A stretch of DNA of 20,169 nt, from NCBI GenBank assembly GCA_002364555.1, contig DEYM01000084.1, positions 1 through 20,169 of the forward strand, written 5' to 3'. This stretch comes from Phycisphaerales bacterium UBA3158 (GTDB lineage: Bacteria; Planctomycetota; Phycisphaerae; Phycisphaerales; SM1A02). The stretch's first letter is position 1. Every line of letters begins with the position of its first letter. The notes beneath the pieces were generated by a model that saw nothing but the letters and a program-made list of their open reading frames with translations, was not told the origin of the DNA and ran no database searches. Shown here one piece after another: positions 1 to 7,542 of this stretch. Both the position numbers and the translations under genes were made by a program.

Positions 1-606
1 TGGGCACCGGTTGAGAATCAACAGACCCCCTTCAAACTGATCCCCCTGGGGCATGGAGAGAAGGTCGAGATAAAGCCCTCGATCTACCTGAAAGCGGTCG
101 AAATGACCCATACGGTGCCTGCAAACGCATATGTCGTCATCGAGCACCGAAGTAAATTGCGTGAAGACCTCCAGGATGTGCCTCAGGCGAAGCTGAAACA
201 GCTCCGGGAGTCGGGTGAAAACATCACCAGAACCCTTGAAATCCCTCTTGTGGCCTATTCAGGGGATACGGACATGAATCCCAACCTCCTTGGAGATGAT
301 TTCTGCAAATCGAAGTTGGTGATCACGGAATGCACCTTCTTCGACGAGGATCATCGACAGCGAGCGAGAATCGGCAACCACTTGCACCTCAACGATCTAG
401 GAGAACTTCTGGAAGCCTGGGAAGCGGAAACCGTGGTGGTCATCCACACCTCCAGAAGAACCAGAATCGAGCAATCCAGAGAACAGGCACGCGAGTTTCT
501 GGGTGAAAAAGCGATGGAGCGTGTTCATTTTCTGATGGATCACAGGCGAAACAAGAGTCGCTACGAGCAACAGCTCGAGGATGCAAGTTTGGCATCATCC
601 AAATGA
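1..606 (+). CDS. tRNase Z-like metallo-beta-lactamase fold hydrolase, 5'-truncated by window edge
   Basis: The frame is open from base 1 and ends at TGA 604-606, so 201 C-terminal codons are visible and the start lies outside the window. The visible part resembles the C-terminal half of ribonuclease Z / ELAC-type hydrolases. It has a VPANAYVVIEHR strand, the YSGDT motif with a metal-ligand aspartate, an ECTFF strand that normally follows it, an H-LHLNDL segment, and VVVIHTSRR, matching the conserved final His of the family. In this family a dinuclear zinc centre cleaves tRNA precursors after the discriminator base; some relatives act on other phosphodiesters. The N-terminal HxHxDH motif would be upstream and cannot be checked, so tRNase Z rather than another MBL hydrolase is likely but not proven. 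The next gene, dnaA, begins 110 bp downstream on the same strand. Confidence 0.75.
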   Translation, partial: WAPVENQQTPFKLIPLGHGEKVEIKPSIYLKAVEMTHTVPANAYVVIEHRSKLREDLQDVPQAKLKQLRESGENITRTLEIPLVAYSGDTDMNPNLLGDDFCKSKLVITECTFFDEDHRQRARIGNHLHLNDLGELLEAWEAETVVVIHTSRRTRIEQSREQAREFLGEKAMERVHFLMDHRRNKSRYEQQLEDASLASSK

Positions 607-610
607 GTTG

Positions 611-640
611 TTGACGAACCTGTGCCGGACATCGTAACTT
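611..640 (+). promoter_or_regulatory. Candidate dnaA promoter
   Basis: TTGACG at 611-616 matches the sigma70 -35 hexamer at five of six positions. An 18-bp spacer leads to TAACTT at 635-640, which matches the -10 hexamer at only three positions. It sits in the 110-bp gap before dnaA. The match is modest, and transcription could instead run through from the upstream gene. Confidence 0.25.
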
Positions 641-716
641 CGTGGGTCGCTTTCATTGAATCCGTGGTGGGATTTGGTGATTCGAAAGCGTCCTTTGCAG
701 AGAGGGGTAGAAGCTG

Positions 717-2075
717 ATGCACAACATGGTTGAACCAAGGGTCATGGAGGAAATTCTCTCCTATCTCAAGAGCAACTATGCACAGATGTGCCGCCATTGG
801 TTCAACGAGGTTGAAGTTGGCGAACTCTCACAAGGCACGCTGACCCTGATCGTCAAGGAACAGGTGCGTCTCAAGTATCTTCAGAGATGTTGTGTCAAGC
901 AGTTCACCGAAGCTGCACAGTCGGTCACGAGCCGACTCCTCGCCGTCGAGTTCGTCGGTGAAAACAAGAGAAGCGAGCGAGCGGAGGATTCCGTAACGAC
1001 CGGGGTCTTCACTCAGCCCGAGCTTGATGAGGAGATGATCCTCAGTCCCGACTACACCTTCGACAGCTTCGTGGTCGGTCCCGACAATCGGCTTGCCCAC
1101 GCCGCTTCGCTCGCCGTCGCGCAGAAACCGGGAAAGGCCTACAACCCGTTCTTCGTGCATGGTGGTGTCGGACTCGGAAAGACACATCTTCTCCAGGCAA
1201 TCTGTCAGATGGCGCTCAGAACACATCCTGGAATGCGGATCTTCTACACATCATGCAATGGTTTCATGAATCATTTCATGGAAGCTGTCCAAGCCGGACA
1301 GATGGCCGACTTTCGACATCGATTCAGAAACTTCGATCTTCTGATCGTCGATGACATCCATGATCTGTCGAAGCGAGGTCCATCCCAGGAGGAATTCTTC
1401 CACACGTTCAACACGCTCTATCAGGCTGGTCGCCAGATCGTGTTGAGTTCGGATGCACCGCCAAACGAGATCCCGGATCTCGAGGAACGGCTTACAAGTC
1501 GATTCAACTGCGGTCTTGTGGCCAACGTCGAACGCCCCTGCTACGAAACCCGTGTGGCGATCGTAAAGAGCAAGTCGCAGATGAGGAACATAGAGCTTCC
1601 CGATGACTGTTCCGCATACATAGCATCAAGGCTCGATTCGAACATTCGCGAGCTGGAGGGTGCCATCACCAAGCTTCAGGGACTGTCGCTTCTCGAAGAG
1701 AGGGCGATTGATCTCGATCTCTGCAAGAAGGCGATCGGTGAACAGGAAGTCAGCACACCCGGAAGCCCGACCACGATTCAGGACATCCTGAACACCATCA
1801 GCAACTACTACGGTTTGAGAATCACGGATCTCCTTTCCAAGAGACGTCATAAATCCATTGCGCTACCAAGGCAGATCGGCATGTATCTGGCTCGGAAGCA
1901 CACGAGATTCAGCCTGGGTGAGATCGGTGGCTACTTCGGCGGAAGAGACCATACGACCGTGATGCATGCGATCAGAAGCATTGATTCCCGACGCACGGAT
2001 GATCGGCATCTCGATGATGAGGTCAGACGGATCGAGGAATTGATCACTGTTCCCAGTCCCGTACAGCCCAGATAG
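717..2075 (+). CDS. dnaA: Chromosomal replication initiator protein DnaA
   Basis: This is the AAA+ initiator that binds DnaA boxes and melts oriC. The 452 residues fit the family length. Domain I spans roughly residues 1-80 and is followed by a short linker. Domain III has a Walker A (GGVGLGKT, 149-156), a Walker B (LLIVDD, 208-213) and an arginine-finger box (EERLTSRFNCGL, 256-267). Domain IV ends with the DnaA signature GGRDHTTVMHAIRSI (408-422). Small departures from textbook sequence are GGV for GGT in Walker A and VVGPDN for the usual VxGxSN before it. The start at 717 is preceded by GAGGGG (702-707) with a 9-nt spacer; an in-frame ATG at 726 is an alternative. The gene is not followed by dnaN, as is common in planctomycetes. 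The downstream AT-richer gap may be the origin it acts on. Confidence 0.97.
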   Translation: MHNMVEPRVMEEILSYLKSNYAQMCRHWFNEVEVGELSQGTLTLIVKEQVRLKYLQRCCVKQFTEAAQSVTSRLLAVEFVGENKRSERAEDSVTTGVFTQPELDEEMILSPDYTFDSFVVGPDNRLAHAASLAVAQKPGKAYNPFFVHGGVGLGKTHLLQAICQMALRTHPGMRIFYTSCNGFMNHFMEAVQAGQMADFRHRFRNFDLLIVDDIHDLSKRGPSQEEFFHTFNTLYQAGRQIVLSSDAPPNEIPDLEERLTSRFNCGLVANVERPCYETRVAIVKSKSQMRNIELPDDCSAYIASRLDSNIRELEGAITKLQGLSLLEERAIDLDLCKKAIGEQEVSTPGSPTTIQDILNTISNYYGLRITDLLSKRRHKSIALPRQIGMYLARKHTRFSLGEIGGYFGGRDHTTVMHAIRSIDSRRTDDRHLDDEVRRIEELITVPSPVQPR

Positions 2076-2343
2076 CCTCAACGGTCCTGTTCATGAACAC
2101 GTGACAACCTGTCAATTGGCTGTCAGTTGGTTGTTCGATGGATGTGCTCAAGTTCAAAGCTTGTTTAGAACAATTGTTGATTCAGCCTTCGGGTGGATGT
2201 TCACAACGGTTACTGACAGTTCAAACAACAACTTTTCAACACGCATGTTCTGTCTCAAGTAGTGAACCCTTGGGCGTTTATTGTCTCAACACCCTGATTC
2301 ATCCACCAAACAACAGGACTACTACTAAGAGAGAAGAAGATTT
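2076..2343. other. Candidate replication origin (oriC), non-coding gap between dnaA and mutM
   Basis: No convincing gene lies in this 268-bp gap. GC counted by hand over 2101-2340 is 43%, against about 55% in neighbouring genes. It carries a perfect 12-bp palindrome TGTTCATGAACA (2088-2099). A TGTCA(A/G)TTGG direct repeat occurs at 2110-2119 and 2121-2130, and TGTCTCAA recurs at 2251-2258 and 2282-2289. Three sites resemble DnaA boxes with a TCAACA core: TTTTCAACA (2233-2241), GTCTCAACA (2283-2291) and, on the other strand, GAATCAACA (2175-2183). A DnaA-trio-like run follows at 2319-2327. None of the boxes is an exact TTATCCACA. Position beside dnaA, AT-richness and repeat density support an origin, which remains inference. 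Confidence 0.5.
2306..2327 (+). other. DnaA-box-like site followed by DnaA-trio-like repeat
   Basis: CCAAACAACA (2306-2315) is followed by GGA and then CTACTACTA (2319-2327). The complementary strand reads 3'-GAT-GAT-GAT, which matches the DnaA-trio motif described in Bacillus subtilis. There, a DnaA box ending in CCACA is followed by a short G/C run and CTACTATTA-type triplets that load DnaA on a single strand. The order and orientation are the same here. The upstream box is a poor consensus match, so confidence is moderate. Confidence 0.4.
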
Positions 2344-2352
2344 CTATCTTCT
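2335..2352. terminator. AT-rich hairpin at the mutM 3' end
   Basis: AGAAGAT (2335-2341) pairs with ATCTTCT (2346-2352) around a TTCT loop. The mutM stop codon (2344-2346 on the minus strand) lies inside the hairpin, and a pyrimidine-rich run follows on the minus strand. It could end mutM transcription, but the stem is short and AT-rich and the U run is imperfect. It may instead be part of the origin unwinding region. Confidence 0.25.
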
Positions 2353-3219
2353 CTTTCGTATTCTGAATGGCTGACAAACGGTGCACCAGACAGTCTGCCG
2401 TTGGGACACGATTCCTGATGAGAGTGGTTTTCCACAATTCATACACATTTCACCATCACGACCGTACACCTGGTGTGTCTGGGTGAATTGCCCTTTTTGA
2501 CCCGTTGAGTCGAGCCAAGTGCGTACAGTCGAGCCACCGAGCGAGATGGCCTGATGAAGTATCCCCACGAATACCACCCTCAGACGATCGATTTCTGGCC
2601 CTTTAAGGGTGCATACAGGCTGCTTGGGGTTCAATCCAGCTTGGAAAAGTGCCTCGTCGACGTAGATGTTCCCCAGACCGGCAACGATGGCCTGGTCAAG
2701 CAAAGCTGATTTCAAGGGCCTGGAACGGTTCTGAAGCTGTTTTTCCAGATCCTTCGTGGAGATTTCAAGTGCATCGGGTCCCAGATCCCTCCAGCGTGTC
2801 GAGAGCAGCTTCTGCCGCGAGCTGACTGGCCAGATGCCACCGAACCTTCTGGGATCGATGAAACGCATCTGATGGGCTTCAGGGGACCCCTGAAGGGTCC
2901 AGACACAATGAGTGTGTGGTTCCAGTTCAGGCAGGTCGTCCGCCTGGCAGATCTGGATTCGGCCCGACATTCCCAGATGCATCGAGAGGATTCGACCATC
3001 CTGGGCTTCGATCGCGAATTGCTTGCCATGGCGAAGGATTCTCGAAACCACACCACCCTTCATCAGACGTTTCTCACGAGATCTTCTCGGGGCATCTACC
3101 TCAGCTCCACCACGATCGATGAAATCGGGTCGATACAACCTGACTTTCAGGACTTTCGACCCAATGATGTGGGTACCGAGATGTCGGCACAGATGTTCAA
3201 CTTCTGGAAGCTCTGGCAT
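2344..3219 (-). CDS. mutM: Formamidopyrimidine-DNA glycosylase (Fpg/MutM)
   Basis: This bifunctional glycosylase/AP lyase removes 8-oxoguanine and formamidopyrimidines in base excision repair. The start was placed at ATG 3219 because the enzyme's nucleophile is Pro at mature position 1, giving MPELPEVE; an upstream GTG at 3231 would bury it. The 291 residues fit the family. The catalytic Glu follows Pro, and the conserved Lys lies in RHGKQF (K66). MHLGMSGRI (80-88) and the AGLGNIYVDEALF helix-two-turn-helix are present. The C-terminal zinc finger is CMNC-x16-CTVC, ending about ten residues before the stop. The gene is convergent with dnaA across the putative origin and divergent from moxR across a gap of about 110 bp. 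Confidence 0.96.
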   Translation of the reverse strand: MPELPEVEHLCRHLGTHIIGSKVLKVRLYRPDFIDRGGAEVDAPRRSREKRLMKGGVVSRILRHGKQFAIEAQDGRILSMHLGMSGRIQICQADDLPELEPHTHCVWTLQGSPEAHQMRFIDPRRFGGIWPVSSRQKLLSTRWRDLGPDALEISTKDLEKQLQNRSRPLKSALLDQAIVAGLGNIYVDEALFQAGLNPKQPVCTLKGPEIDRLRVVFVGILHQAISLGGSTVRTWLDSTGQKGQFTQTHQVYGRDGEMCMNCGKPLSSGIVSQRQTVWCTVCQPFRIRKRR

Positions 3220-3249
3220 GCCCTGTTCCACGTTTGATGTCGTCGTTGA

Positions 3250-3261
3250 AAAGTATACTTT
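3250..3261. promoter_or_regulatory. Palindromic -10-like element between mutM and moxR
   Basis: AAAGTATACTTT is a perfect 12-bp palindrome in the divergent gap. It reads TATACT, a 5/6 match to the sigma70 -10 hexamer, on both strands (3254-3259 on plus, 3252-3257 on minus). One site could therefore start mutM leftward and moxR rightward. No good -35 hexamer is visible at standard spacing on either side, so it could equally be an operator. Confidence 0.35.
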
Positions 3262-3330
3262 CGGTCCGTCTGGAAAGAACCGAATATCGATTAGAGGCAG
3301 AGTCGTTGATCTCTTGGGAGAATCGTCCGG

Positions 3331-4395
3331 ATGAATTCAGACAACACGCAGAATCAAGATCGGGACATCGAGGAATCCATTCAACGGATATCCCAGGCTG
3401 CAGCCGACATGAAGCGACAACTTCACCGGGTCATCATTGGTCAGGACGAGGTCATCGAACAACTTCTCATCGCGATCTTCTCCGGAGGACATGCACTTGT
3501 CGTTGGTGTTCCCGGACTCGCCAAGACACTTCTCATCAGGACGATCGCCCAGTCTCTGAAGCTTGACTTCTCGAGAATACAGTTCACCCCCGACCTCATG
3601 CCAAGCGACATGACCGGAACGGAAGTCATCGAGGAGGACCGATCCTCGGGAACGAGAAACCTCCGGTTCGTGAAGGGACCCGTGTTCGCGAACATCGTTC
3701 TTGCAGACGAGATCAACCGGACACCACCGAAGACACAGGCAGCCCTCCTGGAGGCCATGCAGGAGAGACAGGTGACCGCCGGCGGTGAAAAGCACAGTCT
3801 TCCCGAACCCTTCTTCGTGTTGGCGACACAGAATCCGATTGAACAGGAGGGCACCTACCCGCTTCCAGAGGCCCAGCTGGATCGATTCATGCTGAACATC
3901 CAGGTCGCGTACCCCTCGGAGAACGAGGAACTGCAGGTCGTCCAGCAGACGACCAGCGATCGAACCGTGGAGGTTGAACCCGTTCTTGACGGACCCGAGG
4001 TCGAATCGATCCAACAACTGGTGAGACAGGTGCCGGTTGCCGACCATGTCGCCGCCTATGCGGTTCGCCTTGCCCGCTCGAGCCGCATACGCGACATCGC
4101 CAACCCACCCAAGATCGTCGCCGACTACGTTTCATGGGGGGCCGGTCCAAGAGCAAGCCAGTTCCTCGTGATGGCAGCCAAGGCGAAGGCGCTCCTCGAG
4201 GGTGAGCACCATGTCACGCCGGACCACATCAGACAGGTGGCACACCCGGTGCTGAGGCACAGGATACTTCTCAACTTCAACGCGGAAGCCGACGGGATCG
4301 GTACCGACGATGTCATCAACGAACTTCTGGACGAGGTGTCCATCGACGATCTCGATGAACGCACCAGACGTCACATGGATGAAGTGACCAGGTGA
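3331..4395 (+). CDS. MoxR-family AAA+ ATPase
   Basis: This is a 354-residue MoxR ATPase, a cytoplasmic AAA+ protein of the kind that works with VWA-domain partners as a chaperone or maturation factor. Visible motifs are IIGQDEVIEQLL near 35-46, Walker A GVPGLAKT (59-66), Walker B IVLADE (122-127), sensor 1 LATQNPIEQEGTYPLPEAQLDRF (164-186) with the arginine finger in LDRF, and the C-terminal lid domain. A GGGAG about 10 nt before the ATG could be the ribosome site. It opens a long + strand block, and the DUF58 gene follows after 25 bp. This moxR-DUF58 pairing is a recurrent gene order in bacteria. The client of this particular ATPase is unknown. Confidence 0.93.
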   Translation: MNSDNTQNQDRDIEESIQRISQAAADMKRQLHRVIIGQDEVIEQLLIAIFSGGHALVVGVPGLAKTLLIRTIAQSLKLDFSRIQFTPDLMPSDMTGTEVIEEDRSSGTRNLRFVKGPVFANIVLADEINRTPPKTQAALLEAMQERQVTAGGEKHSLPEPFFVLATQNPIEQEGTYPLPEAQLDRFMLNIQVAYPSENEELQVVQQTTSDRTVEVEPVLDGPEVESIQQLVRQVPVADHVAAYAVRLARSSRIRDIANPPKIVADYVSWGAGPRASQFLVMAAKAKALLEGEHHVTPDHIRQVAHPVLRHRILLNFNAEADGIGTDDVINELLDEVSIDDLDERTRRHMDEVTR

Positions 4396-4420
4396 TCGCC
4401 TTGTTCAGGGACATGAATCG

Positions 4421-5413
4421 ATGAGCAAACCATCAGGCGAACAATCAAGATCTGATCGAAGAGCAGAGGCCTATCTGGCCCCTGAAACACTGGCTCAGCT
4501 CTCGCCATTCGAGATGAGAGCGAGGATGATCGTCGAGGGGGTGCGAAGTGGTCTCCACCAGTCGCCCCATCAGGGAATGGCCGTCGAATTCGATCAACAC
4601 CGGGGCTATGTCCCCGGAGACGATCTTCGACACCTGGATTGGAAGGTCTTCGGAAGATCAGACAGACTGACCATCAAGCAGTATCAGCAGGAGACGAATC
4701 TGGACGTGCTCCTGATGGTGGACGCCTCGGCATCGATGCGATTCGGAACAAATCCGATCAAGAAGGGCTGGGGCAGGACGGATGCCAGCGAGAGAACGGG
4801 TAGCTGGACCAAGTTCGATCATGCCGTGGCGACTTCCGTGGCGCTTTCCTGGCTGTCACTTCAACAATCCGATCGAGTCGGACTCTTCATGTTCTCCGAC
4901 GGAATCGACCAGATGATCGATCGTTCGAGTGGTCAGGGCCAGTGGAGAAGAATCGTCTCCAAGCTGAACAGCAGCCCCGTCGACCACGGAACCAATCTGA
5001 TCAAGACGGCCGATCAGGTTCTTGGACGGGTATCCAACCGATCCATCTTCGTGCTCCTGACGGACTTTCTGGTCGAACCGGAACAAATCCAATCGACTCT
5101 GGCCAGATTCAGGCATCAACGGCAGGATGTTCTGTGTCTGCAGATTCTCGATGATCAGGAGATCAATTTCCGATTCAACGGTGCGGAAAGCTTCGAGGGC
5201 CTGGAGTCCGATCAGAAACTGAAGGTCGATCCAAGATCCATCAGGGACGAGTACATCAAGTCCCTCAGGGAGCACGCGGATCTCATCTCGTCGACATGCA
5301 GCCAGTTCGGATTCGATCATCTGCTCATGAACTCGCATGAATCGGTCGGACCATCGCTCGGGAGGCTGCTTGCAAGAAGATCGATCTGGTTGAAACGGAA
5401 CAGAGCAGGTTGA
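4421..5413 (+). CDS. DUF58 domain protein (VWA-like)
   Basis: This 330-residue protein belongs to the DUF58 family that regularly accompanies MoxR. The signature region (about 43-95) is present: G-H-SPHQGMAVEF, RGYVPGDDLRHLDWKVFGR, and LTIKQYQQETN. A metal-ion-dependent adhesion site follows as DASAS (101-105), with FMFSDG and LLTDF strands later, so the C-terminal part is a VWA-like fold with an apparently intact MIDAS. No membrane segment is evident, and a cytoplasmic or membrane-peripheral location is likely. AGGG at 4407-4410 precedes the start. The stop codon overlaps the next start as TTGA, implying translational coupling. Its role as adaptor between the MoxR ATPase and the membrane proteins downstream is inference. 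Confidence 0.92.
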   Translation: MSKPSGEQSRSDRRAEAYLAPETLAQLSPFEMRARMIVEGVRSGLHQSPHQGMAVEFDQHRGYVPGDDLRHLDWKVFGRSDRLTIKQYQQETNLDVLLMVDASASMRFGTNPIKKGWGRTDASERTGSWTKFDHAVATSVALSWLSLQQSDRVGLFMFSDGIDQMIDRSSGQGQWRRIVSKLNSSPVDHGTNLIKTADQVLGRVSNRSIFVLLTDFLVEPEQIQSTLARFRHQRQDVLCLQILDDQEINFRFNGAESFEGLESDQKLKVDPRSIRDEYIKSLREHADLISSTCSQFGFDHLLMNSHESVGPSLGRLLARRSIWLKRNRAG

Positions 5414-7542
5414 CTCCGATCGCATTGATACTGGTTTCCCCATGGATGGCTGCTCTTGGAGCAGCCTGCATCTCCATTCCGATCATCATCCATCTACTCT
5501 CGAGGAGACAGAGACCACCAATCGAGTGGGCCGCCATGCAGTTCATCATCGAGGCCTGGAGGAACCAGAGGAGGAGGTTGCGTCTCCAGAATCTACTTCT
5601 GCTTCTTGTTCGATGTCTCATCCCGCTGTTGCTTGGATTCGCGCTGGCACAGCCGATTCTGAACAGTTCTACACTTCTCGGCACTTCCAACACGATCAAC
5701 CACATCATCATCGACAACTCCCTGGTCTCCGGATACACCGACGAATCAGGCACATCCCCCCTTGAATCGAACATCGGTTCAGCCAAGGAGATAATCCAGG
5801 CGTCGGACGATGACGATGTGTTCAACATCATCCCCCTGGTAGCGGTCGAGACACCCAATCAGAATCCGACAGGCGATCGCGAGACCCTGTGGAACCGACT
5901 CGATCGAATCGAATCGATGCAACATCCGGCCGATGTGGAAAGGGTTCTCCGGGATATCAGTTCCGAAACGACCCTCGATTCCGATCGTGGCCACAACATC
6001 TACCTGTTGACCGAATTCCGACGAGGCACGGTTCGCATCGACAACAGCATCCAGGACATCGAATTCAACCCTGCCAGGACAACCCTTCGCCATACGAGCC
6101 CCACATCGATTCCGATAGACATTGTTCGTGTCATCGATGCCGAACCGGTGAGACGAATAACTCTGAGAGGTGGCGGCATAGAGTCGCTCGTCTCGCAGTG
6201 TGTCGTCAGATTGGAGAGAGACGGGAGCAGACCACCCTCCTCAACGACCACGATCAGGGCGATCAACCAGTCTGGAGGCGAGACGGAACGGATCGTCACC
6301 TGGGACGACGGTCAACGTGAAATGGTCGTGGACATGGTTCTTCCGGTCTCACCGGATGAACTCACGATAAGTCCGATCGTCATCTCGACAGGACCGTTTC
6401 CCTCGCAGAACTTCCATACCACGGTCGAAGTCGAGGAATCCCTGAGAGTCATCATTCTCGACAGGGACCAGGTGGATGATGAAAACAGATCAAGCGGCAG
6501 CGATCCCGGAACCTGGATGGAAAGGGCGCTCCTTCCGACACGGGACATACCAATCGATGTTCGACGAATCGATCCGGTTTCACTGTCGTTGACCGATCTC
6601 CTCGATACGGACGCCATCTTCCTGCTGCGACCCGATCTGGTCGAGAACAAGACCTGGTCTGACATCTCCCTGTTTCTCGAGGAAGGCGGGACCGTCATGA
6701 TCACACCACCACGGAACAGGGAGGTACACGACTGGATCGGATCGATGAACGAGGCATTCGACCTCCAGTGGACATACCAGAGCGATACCGTTCTTCATGA
6801 AGAGGGTGTGAAGATGAACTACGTCGACACCACCGATTCGATTCTGGACGTCATTGCCCCCGAACTTCCGTCACTCACCGAACCTGTTCGCGTCACGAAG
6901 ATCGTCGATGTCGATCCAGGTCTCCAGGGAACGATCCTCATCGAGGACGAGACGGGTAGACCGGTTCTGGTTTCGGAATCATCCAGGGGCATGGGCGTCC
7001 TCCTGGTCCTGACGACCGCCATGGATCTCGATTGGACCTCGCTCCCCGCCAAGCCACTGATGGTCCCACTTGTCCAGGAGTGTCTTCGTGGTGGAATACA
7101 GAGGGGACTCGCGAGGCGGACCCTGACACTGGGTGACGACGATTGGCGTGATCAGACAGATCGATCCAATGGTGATCTGACGCATTCGGACGGATCCTTC
7201 ATAGCCATCGATGATCCCGAGTCGACAATCGACAAGAGTGGTTTCTGGAGTCATCGCACAGGTGTCGGGAACGATACAAGAGTGATCGCCGTGAACACCG
7301 ACCCGCAGTCGGGCGACATGGACATCCAGTCGGCGGAATCGATCGAGCAGTGGCTTGGTGGAACAGGCGAGTGGACCATCCTGGAGGAGGAGGAAGAGGA
7401 GGAATCCGGTGGCAATGAACTCATCTGGTTCCTATTGGTCATGCTCGCGTTTCTTCTGGTGATCGAAAGTGTTCTCGGCAGGTTGTTCAGCCCACCCGAT
7501 GAGATGGAACCGATCCGGATCGGACCCAATCAGAACCAATGA
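5410..7542 (+). CDS. BatA-like membrane protein with degenerate VWA-type domain
   Basis: The N-terminus matches the aerotolerance (BatA) N-terminal region: a first membrane helix ending IPIIIHLLSRR (about 5-32), a basic R-rich loop, a second helix (about 61-80), then AQPIL. The TTG start at 5410 was chosen because it overlaps the preceding stop as TTGA and restores the full first helix; ATG 5443 would cut it. After the helices the expected MIDAS reads IIIDNSLVSG (from 100), so the DxSxS motif is altered. A stretch with a Rossmann-like DAIFLLRPDL...LEEGGTVMITPP follows, then a run of glutamates and a last helix (about 671-688). Topology implies a large extracytoplasmic middle. It overlaps the next gene by 4 nt (ATGA). 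Substrates are unknown. Confidence 0.8.
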   Translation: MTPIALILVSPWMAALGAACISIPIIIHLLSRRQRPPIEWAAMQFIIEAWRNQRRRLRLQNLLLLLVRCLIPLLLGFALAQPILNSSTLLGTSNTINHIIIDNSLVSGYTDESGTSPLESNIGSAKEIIQASDDDDVFNIIPLVAVETPNQNPTGDRETLWNRLDRIESMQHPADVERVLRDISSETTLDSDRGHNIYLLTEFRRGTVRIDNSIQDIEFNPARTTLRHTSPTSIPIDIVRVIDAEPVRRITLRGGGIESLVSQCVVRLERDGSRPPSSTTTIRAINQSGGETERIVTWDDGQREMVVDMVLPVSPDELTISPIVISTGPFPSQNFHTTVEVEESLRVIILDRDQVDDENRSSGSDPGTWMERALLPTRDIPIDVRRIDPVSLSLTDLLDTDAIFLLRPDLVENKTWSDISLFLEEGGTVMITPPRNREVHDWIGSMNEAFDLQWTYQSDTVLHEEGVKMNYVDTTDSILDVIAPELPSLTEPVRVTKIVDVDPGLQGTILIEDETGRPVLVSESSRGMGVLLVLTTAMDLDWTSLPAKPLMVPLVQECLRGGIQRGLARRTLTLGDDDWRDQTDRSNGDLTHSDGSFIAIDDPESTIDKSGFWSHRTGVGNDTRVIAVNTDPQSGDMDIQSAESIEQWLGGTGEWTILEEEEEEESGGNELIWFLLVMLAFLLVIESVLGRLFSPPDEMEPIRIGPNQNQ

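Noticed and set aside
2138..2374. Small open frame in the dnaA-mutM gap
   Set aside because: It has no ribosome site, its translation resembles nothing known, and it overlaps the mutM 3' end; the gap looks like an origin region.
3220..3231. GTG start at 3231 for mutM
   Set aside because: It would add MEQG before the catalytic N-terminal proline, which must be exposed after Met removal.
3337..4047. A 236-codon open frame on the minus strand inside moxR
   Set aside because: It is fully antisense to a well-recognised MoxR gene and its translation shows no family motif.
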